7,924 bases of DNA. Origin: Syntrophomonadaceae bacterium (GTDB taxonomy: Bacteria > Bacillota > Dethiobacteria > DTU022). The translations under genes were made by a program, and so were the position numbers. The notes below the pieces were generated by a model. It was not told where the DNA came from, did not search any database, and saw only the letters and a program-made list of their open reading frames with translations. Position 1 is the first letter of the stretch, and each line of letters starts with the position of its first letter. The DNA lies in the NCBI GenBank assembly GCA_007136055.1, contig SLHT01000075.1, positions 1 through 7,924 of the forward strand. The letters are read 5' to 3'. Below are positions 1 through 6,249 of the stretch, piece by piece.

Positions 1-156
1 ATTGGGGTGCCGGTCGGTTTTGTTGAAGCGGCAGAGTCGAAAGAAGAGCTGCTTAAAAGCGGCCTCCCTTACATTGCCATCCGCGGGCGGAAAGGCGGCA
101 GCACCGTGGCTGTGGCAATAATCAACGCTTTAATGAAACTTGCTGTTGAACAGTGA
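1..156 (+). CDS. cbiC: CbiC, cobalt-precorrin-8 methylmutase (3' fragment)
   Basis: Only the last 51 residues are present; the reading frame is open from base 1 and ends in TGA at 154-156. The fragment reads GVPVGFVEAAESKE, then PYIAIRGRKGGSTVAVAI, which is the characteristic C-terminal signature of the CbiC/CobH family. Family knowledge: the enzyme moves the C11 methyl group to C12, turning cobalt-precorrin-8 into cobyrinic acid, and works in the cytoplasm. The catalytic histidine of the family lies in the N-terminal half, outside the window, so it cannot be checked. The gene stands directly upstream of cbiD in the same direction, as in many anaerobic cobalamin operons, and is probably co-transcribed with it. 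The short family motifs make the call secure despite the truncation by the window edge. Confidence 0.93.
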   Translation: MGVPVGFVEAAESKEELLKSGLPYIAIRGRKGGSTVAVAIINALMKLAVEQ

Positions 157-191
157 GCTAAACATTGCTTGGAAAGGATGTTTGTGAAGAG

Positions 192-1325
192 ATGGTCAAT
201 TCTGCGAACTGGCAATACACCGTAACAGGAGGGCGCCGCATGCGGCGCGGATACAGCACGGGCAGCTGTGCGGCTGCGGCGGCCAAAGCTGCGGTAGATT
301 ATCTTTTCAGCGGGCAGAGGCCTGAAAAAGCGCAGATCAATACTCCGGCCGGGGTTCTGCTTAGCCTTGATGTCTGTGAAGTTACCCACGGTGAAGGCTG
401 GGTTGAATGTGCCGTGCAGAAGGACGCCGGTGATGACCCCGACATCACTGACGGTATGCTGGTCAAAGCCCGGGCGGTTCCAGTTGAAACAACAGGGATC
501 AAGCTTAAGGGCGGCCGGGGGGTTGGTGTGGTGACAAAACCGGGTCTGCAGGTTAGTGTGGGAAAACCGGCTATTAATCCCGTCCCGGAAAAAATGATTC
601 TCGAGGCTGCCGGTGCTATGCTGCCGGAAGGGAGGGGGGTAGAAATTGAGATTATCATCCCCGACGGCGAAAGACTGGCTCGTAAAACTTTAAACTCCCG
701 TCTGGGTGTAGAAGGAGGTCTCTCTGTCCTGGGCACCAGTGGCCTGGTCGAACCGATGTCCGAGAAATCTTACGAGGATAGCCTGGCCCTGGAACTGAAA
801 ACTGTCAGCCTTGAGCATAAAGGCCCGGTGGTTTTGGTAACCGGTAATTACGGCCGCACCCTGGCCCTGGAACACTACGGCCTACCCGAGGCAGCGGTGG
901 TTAAAATTGGCAACCTGGTGGGGTTTTCTCTTGACCGCTGCCGTGAATTGGGAATGAATAACATATTAGCAATTGGTCATATCGGCAAACTGATCAAGGT
1001 AGTCGCCGGCATATTTAATACTCATAGCCGGGTGGCCGATGCCCGTTTCGAAACCTTTGCTGCGCGGGCAGCTCTTCTCGGCGCCCACCGGGGGACGATC
1101 CTTAAAATGAGGGAAGCGGTTACTACCGAGGATATGGTCGATTTGTTAAGTGAAATCGGCGGAGAAGGCTACTTTGATCAGCTGGCTGAAGAAGTAAGCG
1201 CAAGGGCTTCTGCCTACCTCTATGATGAAGTTGAGGTTGGAACAATCCTTTTTAATTTCAGGCGGGGTCTGCTGGGTAGTGACGGGAAGGCCCGCAGCTT
1301 ACTGGAGGAATTTAAAAGTGCATAA
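192..1325 (+). CDS. cbiD: CbiD, cobalt-precorrin-5B C1-methyltransferase
   Basis: CbiD adds the SAM-derived methyl group at C1 of cobalt-precorrin-5B after CbiG has removed the two-carbon fragment. Numbered from ATG 192 the product has 377 residues, within the usual family size. Visible family blocks are RRGYSTGSCAAAAAKAA (18-34), KDAGDDPDITDG (77-88), the PGLQVSVGKPAINPVP stretch (117-132), LGTSGLVEPMSE (180-191), and GHIGKLIKVVAGIFNTHSR (262-280). The start is uncertain. A TTG at 165 opens the frame but has no ribosome binding site. ATG 192 has a distant GGAAAGGA (171-178) and keeps the WQYTVTGGRRMRRGY leader, which resembles clostridial CbiD N-termini. ATG 240 has a perfect AGGAGGG (227-233) six bases away and would give 361 residues. 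I prefer 192 on the homology argument. The 3' end overlaps cbiE by 8 nt. Confidence 0.95.
   Translation: MVNSANWQYTVTGGRRMRRGYSTGSCAAAAAKAAVDYLFSGQRPEKAQINTPAGVLLSLDVCEVTHGEGWVECAVQKDAGDDPDITDGMLVKARAVPVETTGIKLKGGRGVGVVTKPGLQVSVGKPAINPVPEKMILEAAGAMLPEGRGVEIEIIIPDGERLARKTLNSRLGVEGGLSVLGTSGLVEPMSEKSYEDSLALELKTVSLEHKGPVVLVTGNYGRTLALEHYGLPEAAVVKIGNLVGFSLDRCRELGMNNILAIGHIGKLIKVVAGIFNTHSRVADARFETFAARAALLGAHRGTILKMREAVTTEDMVDLLSEIGGEGYFDQLAEEVSARASAYLYDEVEVGTILFNFRRGLLGSDGKARSLLEEFKSA
227..233 (+). promoter_or_regulatory. Strong Shine-Dalgarno inside the 5' end of cbiD
   Basis: AGGAGGG stands 6 nt before the ATG at 240, which is in frame with cbiD. It codes for part of the TGG tripeptide if translation starts upstream at 192, so it is either the real ribosome binding site of a shorter CbiD or a chance purine run. 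It is the strongest competitor to the annotated start. Confidence 0.45.
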
Positions 1326-1941
1326 AATTGCTGTGCTGGCGGTAGGGCCGGGTTCGCCCGAATACCTGCCGCCTGCCGTGGTCGGAAAAGTTAAAGAGTG
1401 CGATCTTCTGGTTGGAGGAAAGCGTAACCTTGCTCTTTTCGATCTGCAGGGTCGGGAAAAGATTGAAATTAAGGGAAAACTGGATCCTGTGCTGGCTGAA
1501 ATTAAGAGAGAAATGGTGAACCGGAAAATAGGGATCCTTGTTTCGGGAGATACCGGCATTTACAGCATCCTGCCCCGCCTGGTCCGGGAGTTCGGCCGGG
1601 CAGCGCTTGATGTTTATCCCGGGATCAGCGCCGTGCAGTATATGTTTGCCCGGTTGGGCCTCTGCTGGCAGGACGCCCGTTATTTAAGTTTACACGGGCG
1701 AAAATTGGACGGCCTGGCTGCGGAAGTTGAAGGAGAAGGAATTGTGGCCCTTTTTACCGATAAGAAGCACAGCCCGGCAGTGGTCTGCCGCACCCTGGCT
1801 GAAGCGGGGCTAAAAGATAAAAAAGTATATATCGGGGAAGATCTCTCTTACCCGACCGAAAAAATCAGCGAGGGCCGGGCGGAAGATTTTACAGCGCACA
1901 GCGGCTCCGACCTGAACCTGGTGGTGATCTGTAGTGAGTAA
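1318..1941 (+). CDS. cbiE: CbiE, cobalt-precorrin-7 C5-methyltransferase
   Basis: CbiE is the C5-methylating partner of CbiT; in many bacteria the two are fused as CobL. The product has 207 residues, normal for a stand-alone CbiE. Seen in order: the N-terminal SAM-dependent tetrapyrrole methylase motif VGPGSPEYLPP (9-19), LVSGDTGIYS (74-83), YPGISAVQYMFARLGLCW (100-117) and LSLHGR (123-128), all typical of CbiE. The GDT at 77-79 replaces the more common GDP. The frame is open upstream to 1222, but that would overlap cbiD by about 100 bases; the GTG at 1318 has GGAGG at 1304-1308 with a 9-nt spacing and begins exactly at the conserved N-terminus (VHKIAVLAVGPG). It overlaps cbiD by 8 nt and cbiT by 8 nt, implying translational coupling. 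Confidence 0.95.
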   Translation: MHKIAVLAVGPGSPEYLPPAVVGKVKECDLLVGGKRNLALFDLQGREKIEIKGKLDPVLAEIKREMVNRKIGILVSGDTGIYSILPRLVREFGRAALDVYPGISAVQYMFARLGLCWQDARYLSLHGRKLDGLAAEVEGEGIVALFTDKKHSPAVVCRTLAEAGLKDKKVYIGEDLSYPTEKISEGRAEDFTAHSGSDLNLVVICSE

Positions 1942-2590
1942 AGAAAAGAGCAGGGTAGTTCCCGGCCTGCCGGATGAGCAGTTTGTGCGCGGTGATGTGC
2001 CCCTGACCAAGGAAGAAATTCGCTGTTTAACCCTTTCTAAGCTGAAGTTGGAGCGTGGTAACCGGGTTCTCGATATCGGCGCCGGTAGCGGCGGCCTGAG
2101 CGTGGAATGCGCCCTCCTGCTGGGCGGAGAAGAGGTCGGAACAGAAAAGGAAGCGGAAAATGAAACTGGCCGCGACAACAAAGGCGGAGAAGTCTGGGCA
2201 CTTGAGCGCGATCCGGAAGCAGTGGCCCTGATCAGGGCCAACCTGGAGCGCTTTGGCCTGCAAAATGTAACGGTTATTGAAGGAAAAGCCCCGGCAGCGC
2301 TTGAGGGTTTAGGTCCCTTTGACCGGGTTATCGTTGGTGGCAGCGGCGGGAGCCTTGAGGCAATTATTGATCAGGCTTTTGAGCTGTTGGTGCCGGGTGG
2401 GGTAGTGGTTCTTAACTGCATTATAATACAAACTTTGACTGAAGCCCTGGCAATCTTGGAGAAGCACGACTTCGTAAAAATTGGCTTTATCCAGGCAGTA
2501 ATTTCCCGCTCCCGGAAGATGGGGGGCGGAACTGCATTGCAGCCGCTTAACCCGGTGTTTATAGTATCAGCTGTGAAAGGAGCCAGTTAA
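1934..2590 (+). CDS. cbiT: CbiT, cobalt-precorrin-6B C15-methyltransferase (decarboxylating)
   Basis: CbiT methylates C15 and decarboxylates the C12 acetate side chain of cobalt-precorrin-6B. It is a class I Rossmann SAM methyltransferase, unlike the other methylases here. The 218-residue product begins with the family signature PGLPDEQFVRGDVPLTKEEIR in its first 30 residues. It continues with motif I LDIGAGSGG (46-54), the acidic SAM-ribose region ALERDPEA (89-96), and GGSGGSLEAI (135-144) followed by LLVPGGVVVLN. The GTG start at 1934 lies within the end of cbiE (8-nt overlap). The protein is about 20 residues longer than usual because of a charged insertion, roughly residues 65-85, between motif I and the acidic strand. 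At the DNA level this is a 60-bp unit bounded by a 10-bp direct repeat. The stop TAA shares one base with the cbiL ATG. Confidence 0.95.
   Translation: MSKEKSRVVPGLPDEQFVRGDVPLTKEEIRCLTLSKLKLERGNRVLDIGAGSGGLSVECALLLGGEEVGTEKEAENETGRDNKGGEVWALERDPEAVALIRANLERFGLQNVTVIEGKAPAALEGLGPFDRVIVGGSGGSLEAIIDQAFELLVPGGVVVLNCIIIQTLTEALAILEKHDFVKIGFIQAVISRSRKMGGGTALQPLNPVFIVSAVKGAS
2123..2192 (+). repeat. 10-bp direct repeat bounding a 60-bp in-frame insertion in cbiT
   Basis: GGCGGAGAAG occurs at 2123-2132 and again at 2183-2192, exactly 60 bp (20 codons) apart. Deleting one copy plus the intervening DNA converts LLLGGEEVG...KGGEVWALERD into LLLGGEVWALERD, which is the ordinary CbiT arrangement. The inserted stretch is purine-rich and codes for Glu, Lys, Gly and Asn. 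This is seen directly; how it arose is inferred. Confidence 0.75.
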
Positions 2591-3297
2591 TGAAAGGAAT
2601 ATTATATGGAATCGGGGTCGGCCCGGGTGATCCGGAGCTTCTGACCTATAAAGCAGTCCGGATTCTGCAGGAAGTCGGCTGCGTGGCGGTACCCATCGCT
2701 GAGCGGGACAAGGAGAGTACAGCCCGTAAAACCGCCGGCAGCTATATTAAACCCGGGTCTCAGATTATCGAGCTTGATTTTCCGATGACCCGCGATCAGG
2801 ATCGCCTGGAAGAAGCCTGGCGGCAGAGCTGTGAAACAATTAAGAACCGGCTTGATCAGGGGCAGTCGGTAGCTTTTTTAACTTTAGGCGATGCCATGCT
2901 CTACAGCACCTACATTTATCTTAACCAGCATCTGGGCAGGGCCGGTTACCGGGTTCAGACCATTCCCGGGATTACATCTTTCAGCGCGGCAGCTGCAGCG
3001 GGGGGTATCCCGCTGGCTTTGGGTGACGAGAAGATGGCCGTGCTGCCCGGGTCGGCTGTTGCCGATTTAAATAACGGTAGCCTGGATCATTTCGATACCG
3101 TGGTAATCTTTAAAGTAGCCCGCCAGTATCAAAATCTTATTAACGCCCTGGATAAAGCGGGGCGCATCAATAGCAGCGTTTTGGTTGTTAATTGTGGTCA
3201 TCCCGAAGAGCGAGTGATCACCGATTTAAAATCTGTGGTCGCTGAAGATTTGTCCTATTTTTCGTTGATTATTTCGAGAAAGGAGCCGGTGCAGTGA
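2590..3297 (+). CDS. cbiL: CbiL, cobalt-precorrin-2 C20-methyltransferase
   Basis: CbiL carries out the first pathway-committed methylation, at C20 of cobalt-factor II/cobalt-precorrin-2. The 235-residue product is of normal length and belongs to the SUMT-like tetrapyrrole methylase family. Family features visible are YGIGVGPGDPELLTYKAVRI (6-25), then TLGDAMLYSTY (98-108), and IPGITSFSAAAA (125-136) followed by GGIPLALGDEKMAVLPG (138-154). The usual GDPMLYST is GDAMLYST here, a conservative change at residue 102. The STARK/LDFPM region near residues 43-66 also fits CbiL and CobI rather than the other methylases. The ATG overlaps the cbiT stop by one base (TAATG), with AAAGGAG at 2576-2582 seven nt upstream. 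The 3' end overlaps cbiF by 4 nt. Confidence 0.95.
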   Translation: MKGILYGIGVGPGDPELLTYKAVRILQEVGCVAVPIAERDKESTARKTAGSYIKPGSQIIELDFPMTRDQDRLEEAWRQSCETIKNRLDQGQSVAFLTLGDAMLYSTYIYLNQHLGRAGYRVQTIPGITSFSAAAAAGGIPLALGDEKMAVLPGSAVADLNNGSLDHFDTVVIFKVARQYQNLINALDKAGRINSSVLVVNCGHPEERVITDLKSVVAEDLSYFSLIISRKEPVQ

Positions 3298-4061
3298 GTA
3301 AATTAGTTTATATAGTGGGAGCGGGGCCGGGTAATCCCGACCTAATTACTGTTAAGGGAGATCGTCTGCTGCGGGAAGCGGACCTGGTAGTTTATGCCGG
3401 CTCCCTGGTTAACAAAAAACTGCTGGAGCGGGTCAAAGAGGGCTGCAACATTTACGACAGCGCGGGTATGGATTTAGAAGAGATTTGCAAGGTGATGATC
3501 GAATATGCGGAAGCGGGAAAAAAAGTAGTCCGCCTGCAGAGCGGCGACCCCAGTATTTACGGGGCCCTGCGCGAGCAGATGGGACTGTTGGCCGAAGCGA
3601 ATATTGCCTGCGCCATGGTGCCGGGAGTAAGTTCATTTTCTGCGGCGGCGGCGGCGGTGGGTAAGGAATACACCCTGCCTGAAATATCGCAGACCATTAT
3701 CCTGACCCGCCAGGCTGGCCGGACCCCCGTGCCTGAAGAACAGGCTCTTGGCAGTCTGGCCAAACACGGGGCCAGTATGGCTATTTTCCTAAGCATCAGC
3801 ATGATTGATAAAGTGATCGATGAACTGCGCCAGGGTTACAGTGAAGAGACCCCGGTGGCCGTGGTTTACAAGGCCTCCTGGCAAGAGGAGCAGGTTATCG
3901 AGGGAACTATTGCCGATATCTCCGGGAAAGTAAAAGCGGCCGGTTTGAAACTGAGCGCCCTGATTTTAGTCGGGCCATTTTTAGGTGATCCGATCAGCCG
4001 CTCGAAACTATATGATGCCGGGTTTACCCACGGCTGCCGGGAGGGGAAAAGTTGCGGGTAG
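3294..4061 (+). CDS. cbiF: CbiF, cobalt-precorrin-4 C11-methyltransferase
   Basis: CbiF methylates C11 of cobalt-precorrin-4 with SAM, setting up the substrate of CbiG. The 255-residue product is full length. It shows IVGAGPGNPDLITVKG (7-22), VVYAGSLVN (32-40), VRLQSGDPSIYGALREQM (79-96) and VPGVSSFSAAAAAVGKEYTLPEISQT (109-134, read in parts), plus the C-terminal SKLYDAGFTHGCR block (237-249). The YAGSLV and SGDPSIYGA..EQ motifs separate CbiF/CobM from CbiH and CbiL. The GTG start at 3294 forms a GTGA overlap with the cbiL stop and has AGAAAGGAG at 3277-3285, eight nt away. Its end overlaps the start of cbiG by 10 nt. Confidence 0.96.
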   Translation: MSKLVYIVGAGPGNPDLITVKGDRLLREADLVVYAGSLVNKKLLERVKEGCNIYDSAGMDLEEICKVMIEYAEAGKKVVRLQSGDPSIYGALREQMGLLAEANIACAMVPGVSSFSAAAAAVGKEYTLPEISQTIILTRQAGRTPVPEEQALGSLAKHGASMAIFLSISMIDKVIDELRQGYSEETPVAVVYKASWQEEQVIEGTIADISGKVKAAGLKLSALILVGPFLGDPISRSKLYDAGFTHGCREGKSCG

Positions 4062-5371
4062 CCTTTATTGCGGTTAGTAGAAAGGGAATCGGGATAACGC
4101 AGGATCTACTTAAACTTTACCCTTCGGCTGACATCTACGTGCCGCCGCGGTTTATCGGGGCGGAACAGGATACCGGTGGACAGAGCCATTCTGAGCATAT
4201 AAAAGCTACTGGCCCTGGCACTAACAGCACCGATCCCGGCGGTTCAAGTGGTTTAACCGGTGATATGGGTAACAATAGAACTATTTTCGGCCCTGAAAGC
4301 AGGTCTGAGAAGATTGATCGGCCTGAAAGTATAAATATTACCAGTAGTGACAGCGAGCAAAATGAGGGTAACGCAAGCTCTTGCTACAAGGGTGGGGATG
4401 GATCTGACAGCTCAAGTAAACTCCTGCCCCTGGAAGGCGGTTTTCCTAAGGCTGTCGCTGCTATTTTTCAGAGTTACGATGCCCTGATTTTCATTTCTGC
4501 TGTTGCCGTGGCTGTACGCGGTATTGCCCCCTGTCTGCGCGGCAAGGCTGAAGACCCGGCTGTGGTCGTGGTAGATGAAGGCGGATGTTATGCAATCAGC
4601 CTGTTATCAGGCCACCTCGGAGGAGCAAACGAGCTGACTGAAAGGGTAGCCGCCTTCCTTGAGGCAAAGCCAGTTATTACCACTGCAACCGACGGACAGG
4701 GCCTGCCGGCGTTTGATGACCTGGCCCGCCGGTGGGGCTGGAAACTGGAAAATCTGCCGGATCTGAAAAGGATTAGTTCTGCCCTGCTTGAAGGGCGGGA
4801 AATTATGCTTTACAGCAGCAGGCCCCTTAAGCAGTCTCTGAAGCAGTGCCTGGGAGGTGAGATTCGCTTTACCGGGCAGGAGGAAGATTTGAGCCGGGCA
4901 GAACACGGTGCGGTCCTGGTGACAAACCTGCTGGACCTGCCACCTTTACCCGCAGGGGTGCCTTACCTGGTTCTGCGCCCGCGCAGCCTGGCTGCCGGTG
5001 TCGGTTGCCGCAGGGGCGTGCAGAGTGATAAGATCATTGCTGCTGTGAAAACTGCCATTGCCGAGGCAGGCCTGTCCGAAGCCGGGCTCTCCTGCCTGGC
5101 CACTGGAGAGTTCAAGGCTGGTGAAGAGGGGATTATTGAAGCCGCCCGCCACTTTGCCGTGCCACTAAAAAAATTCGGGCGCGAAGAAATTGCTGCCGCC
5201 TTAGGTAATAGCGAAACTTCTGATTTCGTAGAAAAGCAGATCGGGGTCGGTGCCGTAGCCGAACCCTGCGCCCGGCTTGGCAGCAGCGGAGAAATCTTTT
5301 TCCCCGTCCAACGCGGCAACGGCATAACCGTAGCCCTTGCTGAGGGCGAAACTTTCCTGCTTAAAAGTTGA
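4052..5371 (+). CDS. cbiG: CbiG, cobalt-precorrin-5A hydrolase with long N-terminal insertion
   Basis: CbiG opens the delta-lactone of cobalt-precorrin-5A and releases acetaldehyde. The 439-residue product is longer than the usual roughly 330-380 residues. Seen in order: VAFIAVSRKG (3-12), an insertion (about 35-125), YDALIFISAVAVAVRGIAP (142-160, core of the N-terminal domain), VVVVDEGG (171-178), SLLSGHLGGANELTERVA (183-200), then the CobE-like C-terminal domain with GVGCRRGVQSDKI (316-328), TGEFKAGEEGI (351-361) and VGAVAEPCA (399-407). The TTG start at 4052 is chosen because GGGAGGGG (4039-4046) lies 5 nt upstream and the conserved N-terminus begins right there; it overlaps cbiF by 10 nt. 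The TGA stop (5369-5371) lies inside a REP unit, so the final residues may have been reshaped by repeat insertion. Confidence 0.95.
   Translation: MRVAFIAVSRKGIGITQDLLKLYPSADIYVPPRFIGAEQDTGGQSHSEHIKATGPGTNSTDPGGSSGLTGDMGNNRTIFGPESRSEKIDRPESINITSSDSEQNEGNASSCYKGGDGSDSSSKLLPLEGGFPKAVAAIFQSYDALIFISAVAVAVRGIAPCLRGKAEDPAVVVVDEGGCYAISLLSGHLGGANELTERVAAFLEAKPVITTATDGQGLPAFDDLARRWGWKLENLPDLKRISSALLEGREIMLYSSRPLKQSLKQCLGGEIRFTGQEEDLSRAEHGAVLVTNLLDLPPLPAGVPYLVLRPRSLAAGVGCRRGVQSDKIIAAVKTAIAEAGLSEAGLSCLATGEFKAGEEGIIEAARHFAVPLKKFGREEIAAALGNSETSDFVEKQIGVGAVAEPCARLGSSGEIFFPVQRGNGITVALAEGETFLLKS
4154..4426 (+). other. Low-complexity hydrophilic insertion in CbiG (about residues 35-125)
   Basis: The stretch between IYVPPRF and LPLEGGFPKAVAAIFQ is rich in Ser, Gly, Asn, Thr, Asp and Glu, has almost no hydrophobic residues, and contains no motif that I recognise. 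In ordinary CbiG proteins the two flanking segments are separated by only a few residues. The frame remains open and the flanking domain motifs are intact, so the insertion is presumably an exposed disordered loop. I found no in-frame flanking direct repeat and no REP core in it. The boundaries are approximate. Confidence 0.65.
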
Positions 5372-5489
5372 CACGGGGACGGGGGAAGTGTCAACTAATT
5401 TAACCTGTACATAAATATTAGCTACAAATGAAAAGGCGGATCACCGGAAATTTTTAAAAGTTGACAGGTCCCCCGTCCCCGTGTCAACT
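5366..5489. repeat. Inverted REP pair (BIME-like) between cbiG and cbiH
   Basis: Two 29-bp units face each other: one at 5367-5395 (+, GTTGACACGGGGACGGGGG then AAGTGTCAAC) and one at 5460-5488 on the - strand, separated by 64 bp of AT-rich DNA. Each unit is itself a hairpin, with AGTTGACAC pairing with GTGTCAACT in the first. In addition 5366-5386 and 5469-5489 form a perfect 21-bp inverted repeat across the pair. The first unit contains the cbiG stop codon, and the second ends two bases before the AAGGAG of cbiH. Inverted pairs of palindromic REPs are the classical BIME layout mobilised by RAYT transposases, and a RAYT gene lies 1.6 kb downstream. Confidence 0.9.
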
Positions 5490-5491
5490 CT

Positions 5492-5497
5492 AAGGAG
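5492..5497 (+). promoter_or_regulatory. Ribosome binding site of cbiH
   Basis: AAGGAG lies 8 nt before the ATG at 5506 and only 2 nt after the end of the 21-bp inverted repeat. cbiH is the only gene after cbiC in this operon that cannot rely on overlap with the preceding gene, so this site must recruit ribosomes by itself. Confidence 0.8.
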
Positions 5498-5505
5498 AGA
5501 AAAAG

Positions 5506-6249
5506 ATGATTACAGGAAAAGTAAGCGTTGTCGGGACCGGGCCCGGCTCCCCGGAGCATTTGACTGCCCAGGCGAAAGATGTCCTTTTTGAGAGCGACCT
5601 GGTTATCGGCTACCGCCTTTATGTCAACCATGTGGCAGAGTTAATCGAAGGCAAAGAGATTATTGCTTCTGCGATGGGAAAAGAAGTGGAACGGTGTAGG
5701 CAAGCAGTGGAAGAAGCAGTGCGCGGTAAAAAGGTGGCCCTGGTCAGCGGGGGTGACCCTGGCATTTACGGTATGGCCGGGCTGCTTTTGCAGGTGGTCG
5801 GTGAAGAGCCTGAGCCACCCCTGGTCGAGATTATTCCGGGTGTTACCGCTGCCGGTGCGGCGGCTGCCCTGCTAGGCGCCCCTCTGATGCATGATTTTGC
5901 CGTAATCAGCCTAAGCGATTTGCTTACACCCTGGGATGCGATTGAAAAGCGCCTTCACGCAGCTGCGGCGGCTGACTTTGTGATTGTCCTCTACAATCCG
6001 CGCAGCCGGAGCCGGACAGATCTGCTGGCAAAAGCGCGTGAAATTGTCCTGGAGCACCAGGTCGAAGAAACTGCTGTTGGCATGATCCGCGGGGCAGGAC
6101 GCAAAGAACAGCAGAAGTGGGAAGTTACCCTCGAAAATATGACCTGCTGCATGGAAGAAGCCGATATGGCTACCCTGGTGATTATTGGCAACAGCCGCAC
6201 CTACTGGCAGAATGGCAAAATGATTACCCCCAGGGGGTATGAGCTGTGA
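5506..6249 (+). CDS. cbiH: CbiH, cobalt-precorrin-3 C17-methyltransferase (ring contraction)
   Basis: CbiH methylates C17 and drives the ring contraction that gives cobalt-precorrin-4 with its delta-lactone. The 247-residue product has the family motifs VGTGPGSPEHLT (9-20), IGYRLYV (34-40), SGGDPGIYGMAG (81-92), IPGVTAAGAAAALLGAPLMHDF (110-131, read in parts), SLSDLLTPW (135-143) and YNPRSRSR (163-170). GYRLYV and the HDF..ISLSDLLTPW block are specific for CbiH/CobJ among the corrin methylases. The length is that of the plain methylase; there is no C-terminal iron-sulfur extension such as the one known for Bacillus megaterium CbiH60. The start ATG has AAGGAG at 5492-5497. The gene follows the REP pair and overlaps cbiJ by 4 nt (GTGA). 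Confidence 0.96.
   Translation: MITGKVSVVGTGPGSPEHLTAQAKDVLFESDLVIGYRLYVNHVAELIEGKEIIASAMGKEVERCRQAVEEAVRGKKVALVSGGDPGIYGMAGLLLQVVGEEPEPPLVEIIPGVTAAGAAAALLGAPLMHDFAVISLSDLLTPWDAIEKRLHAAAAADFVIVLYNPRSRSRTDLLAKAREIVLEHQVEETAVGMIRGAGRKEQQKWEVTLENMTCCMEEADMATLVIIGNSRTYWQNGKMITPRGYEL

Noticed and set aside
178..225. A 15-codon ORF (ATG 178 to TAA 225) just before the AGGAGGG of cbiD, as a leader peptide
   Set aside because: No ribosome binding site with correct spacing, and it overlaps plausible cbiD coding sequence; no distinctive residue pattern.
299..736. Long antisense open frames opposite cbi genes (for example 299-736, 1810-2241, 4963-5394)
   Set aside because: They are shadows of GC-rich coding sequence, without family motifs or ribosome binding sites, and lie opposite secure genes.
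1222..1317. Upstream extension of cbiE to ATG 1222
   Set aside because: It would overlap cbiD by about 100 bp, has no family similarity, and the GTG at 1318 has a good GGAGG and starts at the conserved N-terminus.
4147..4443. GCGGTTT at 4147-4153 and 4437-4443 as direct repeats flanking the CbiG insertion
   Set aside because: Only 7 bp and 290 bp apart, not a multiple of three, so deletion between them would break the frame; likely chance.
5368..5373. TTGACA within the REP units as a sigma-A -35 box
   Set aside because: Every unit contains TTGACA on both strands because of the palindrome, but the hexamers 17 bp downstream (TCAACT, TCAATT) are not -10 boxes, so no promoter is supported.
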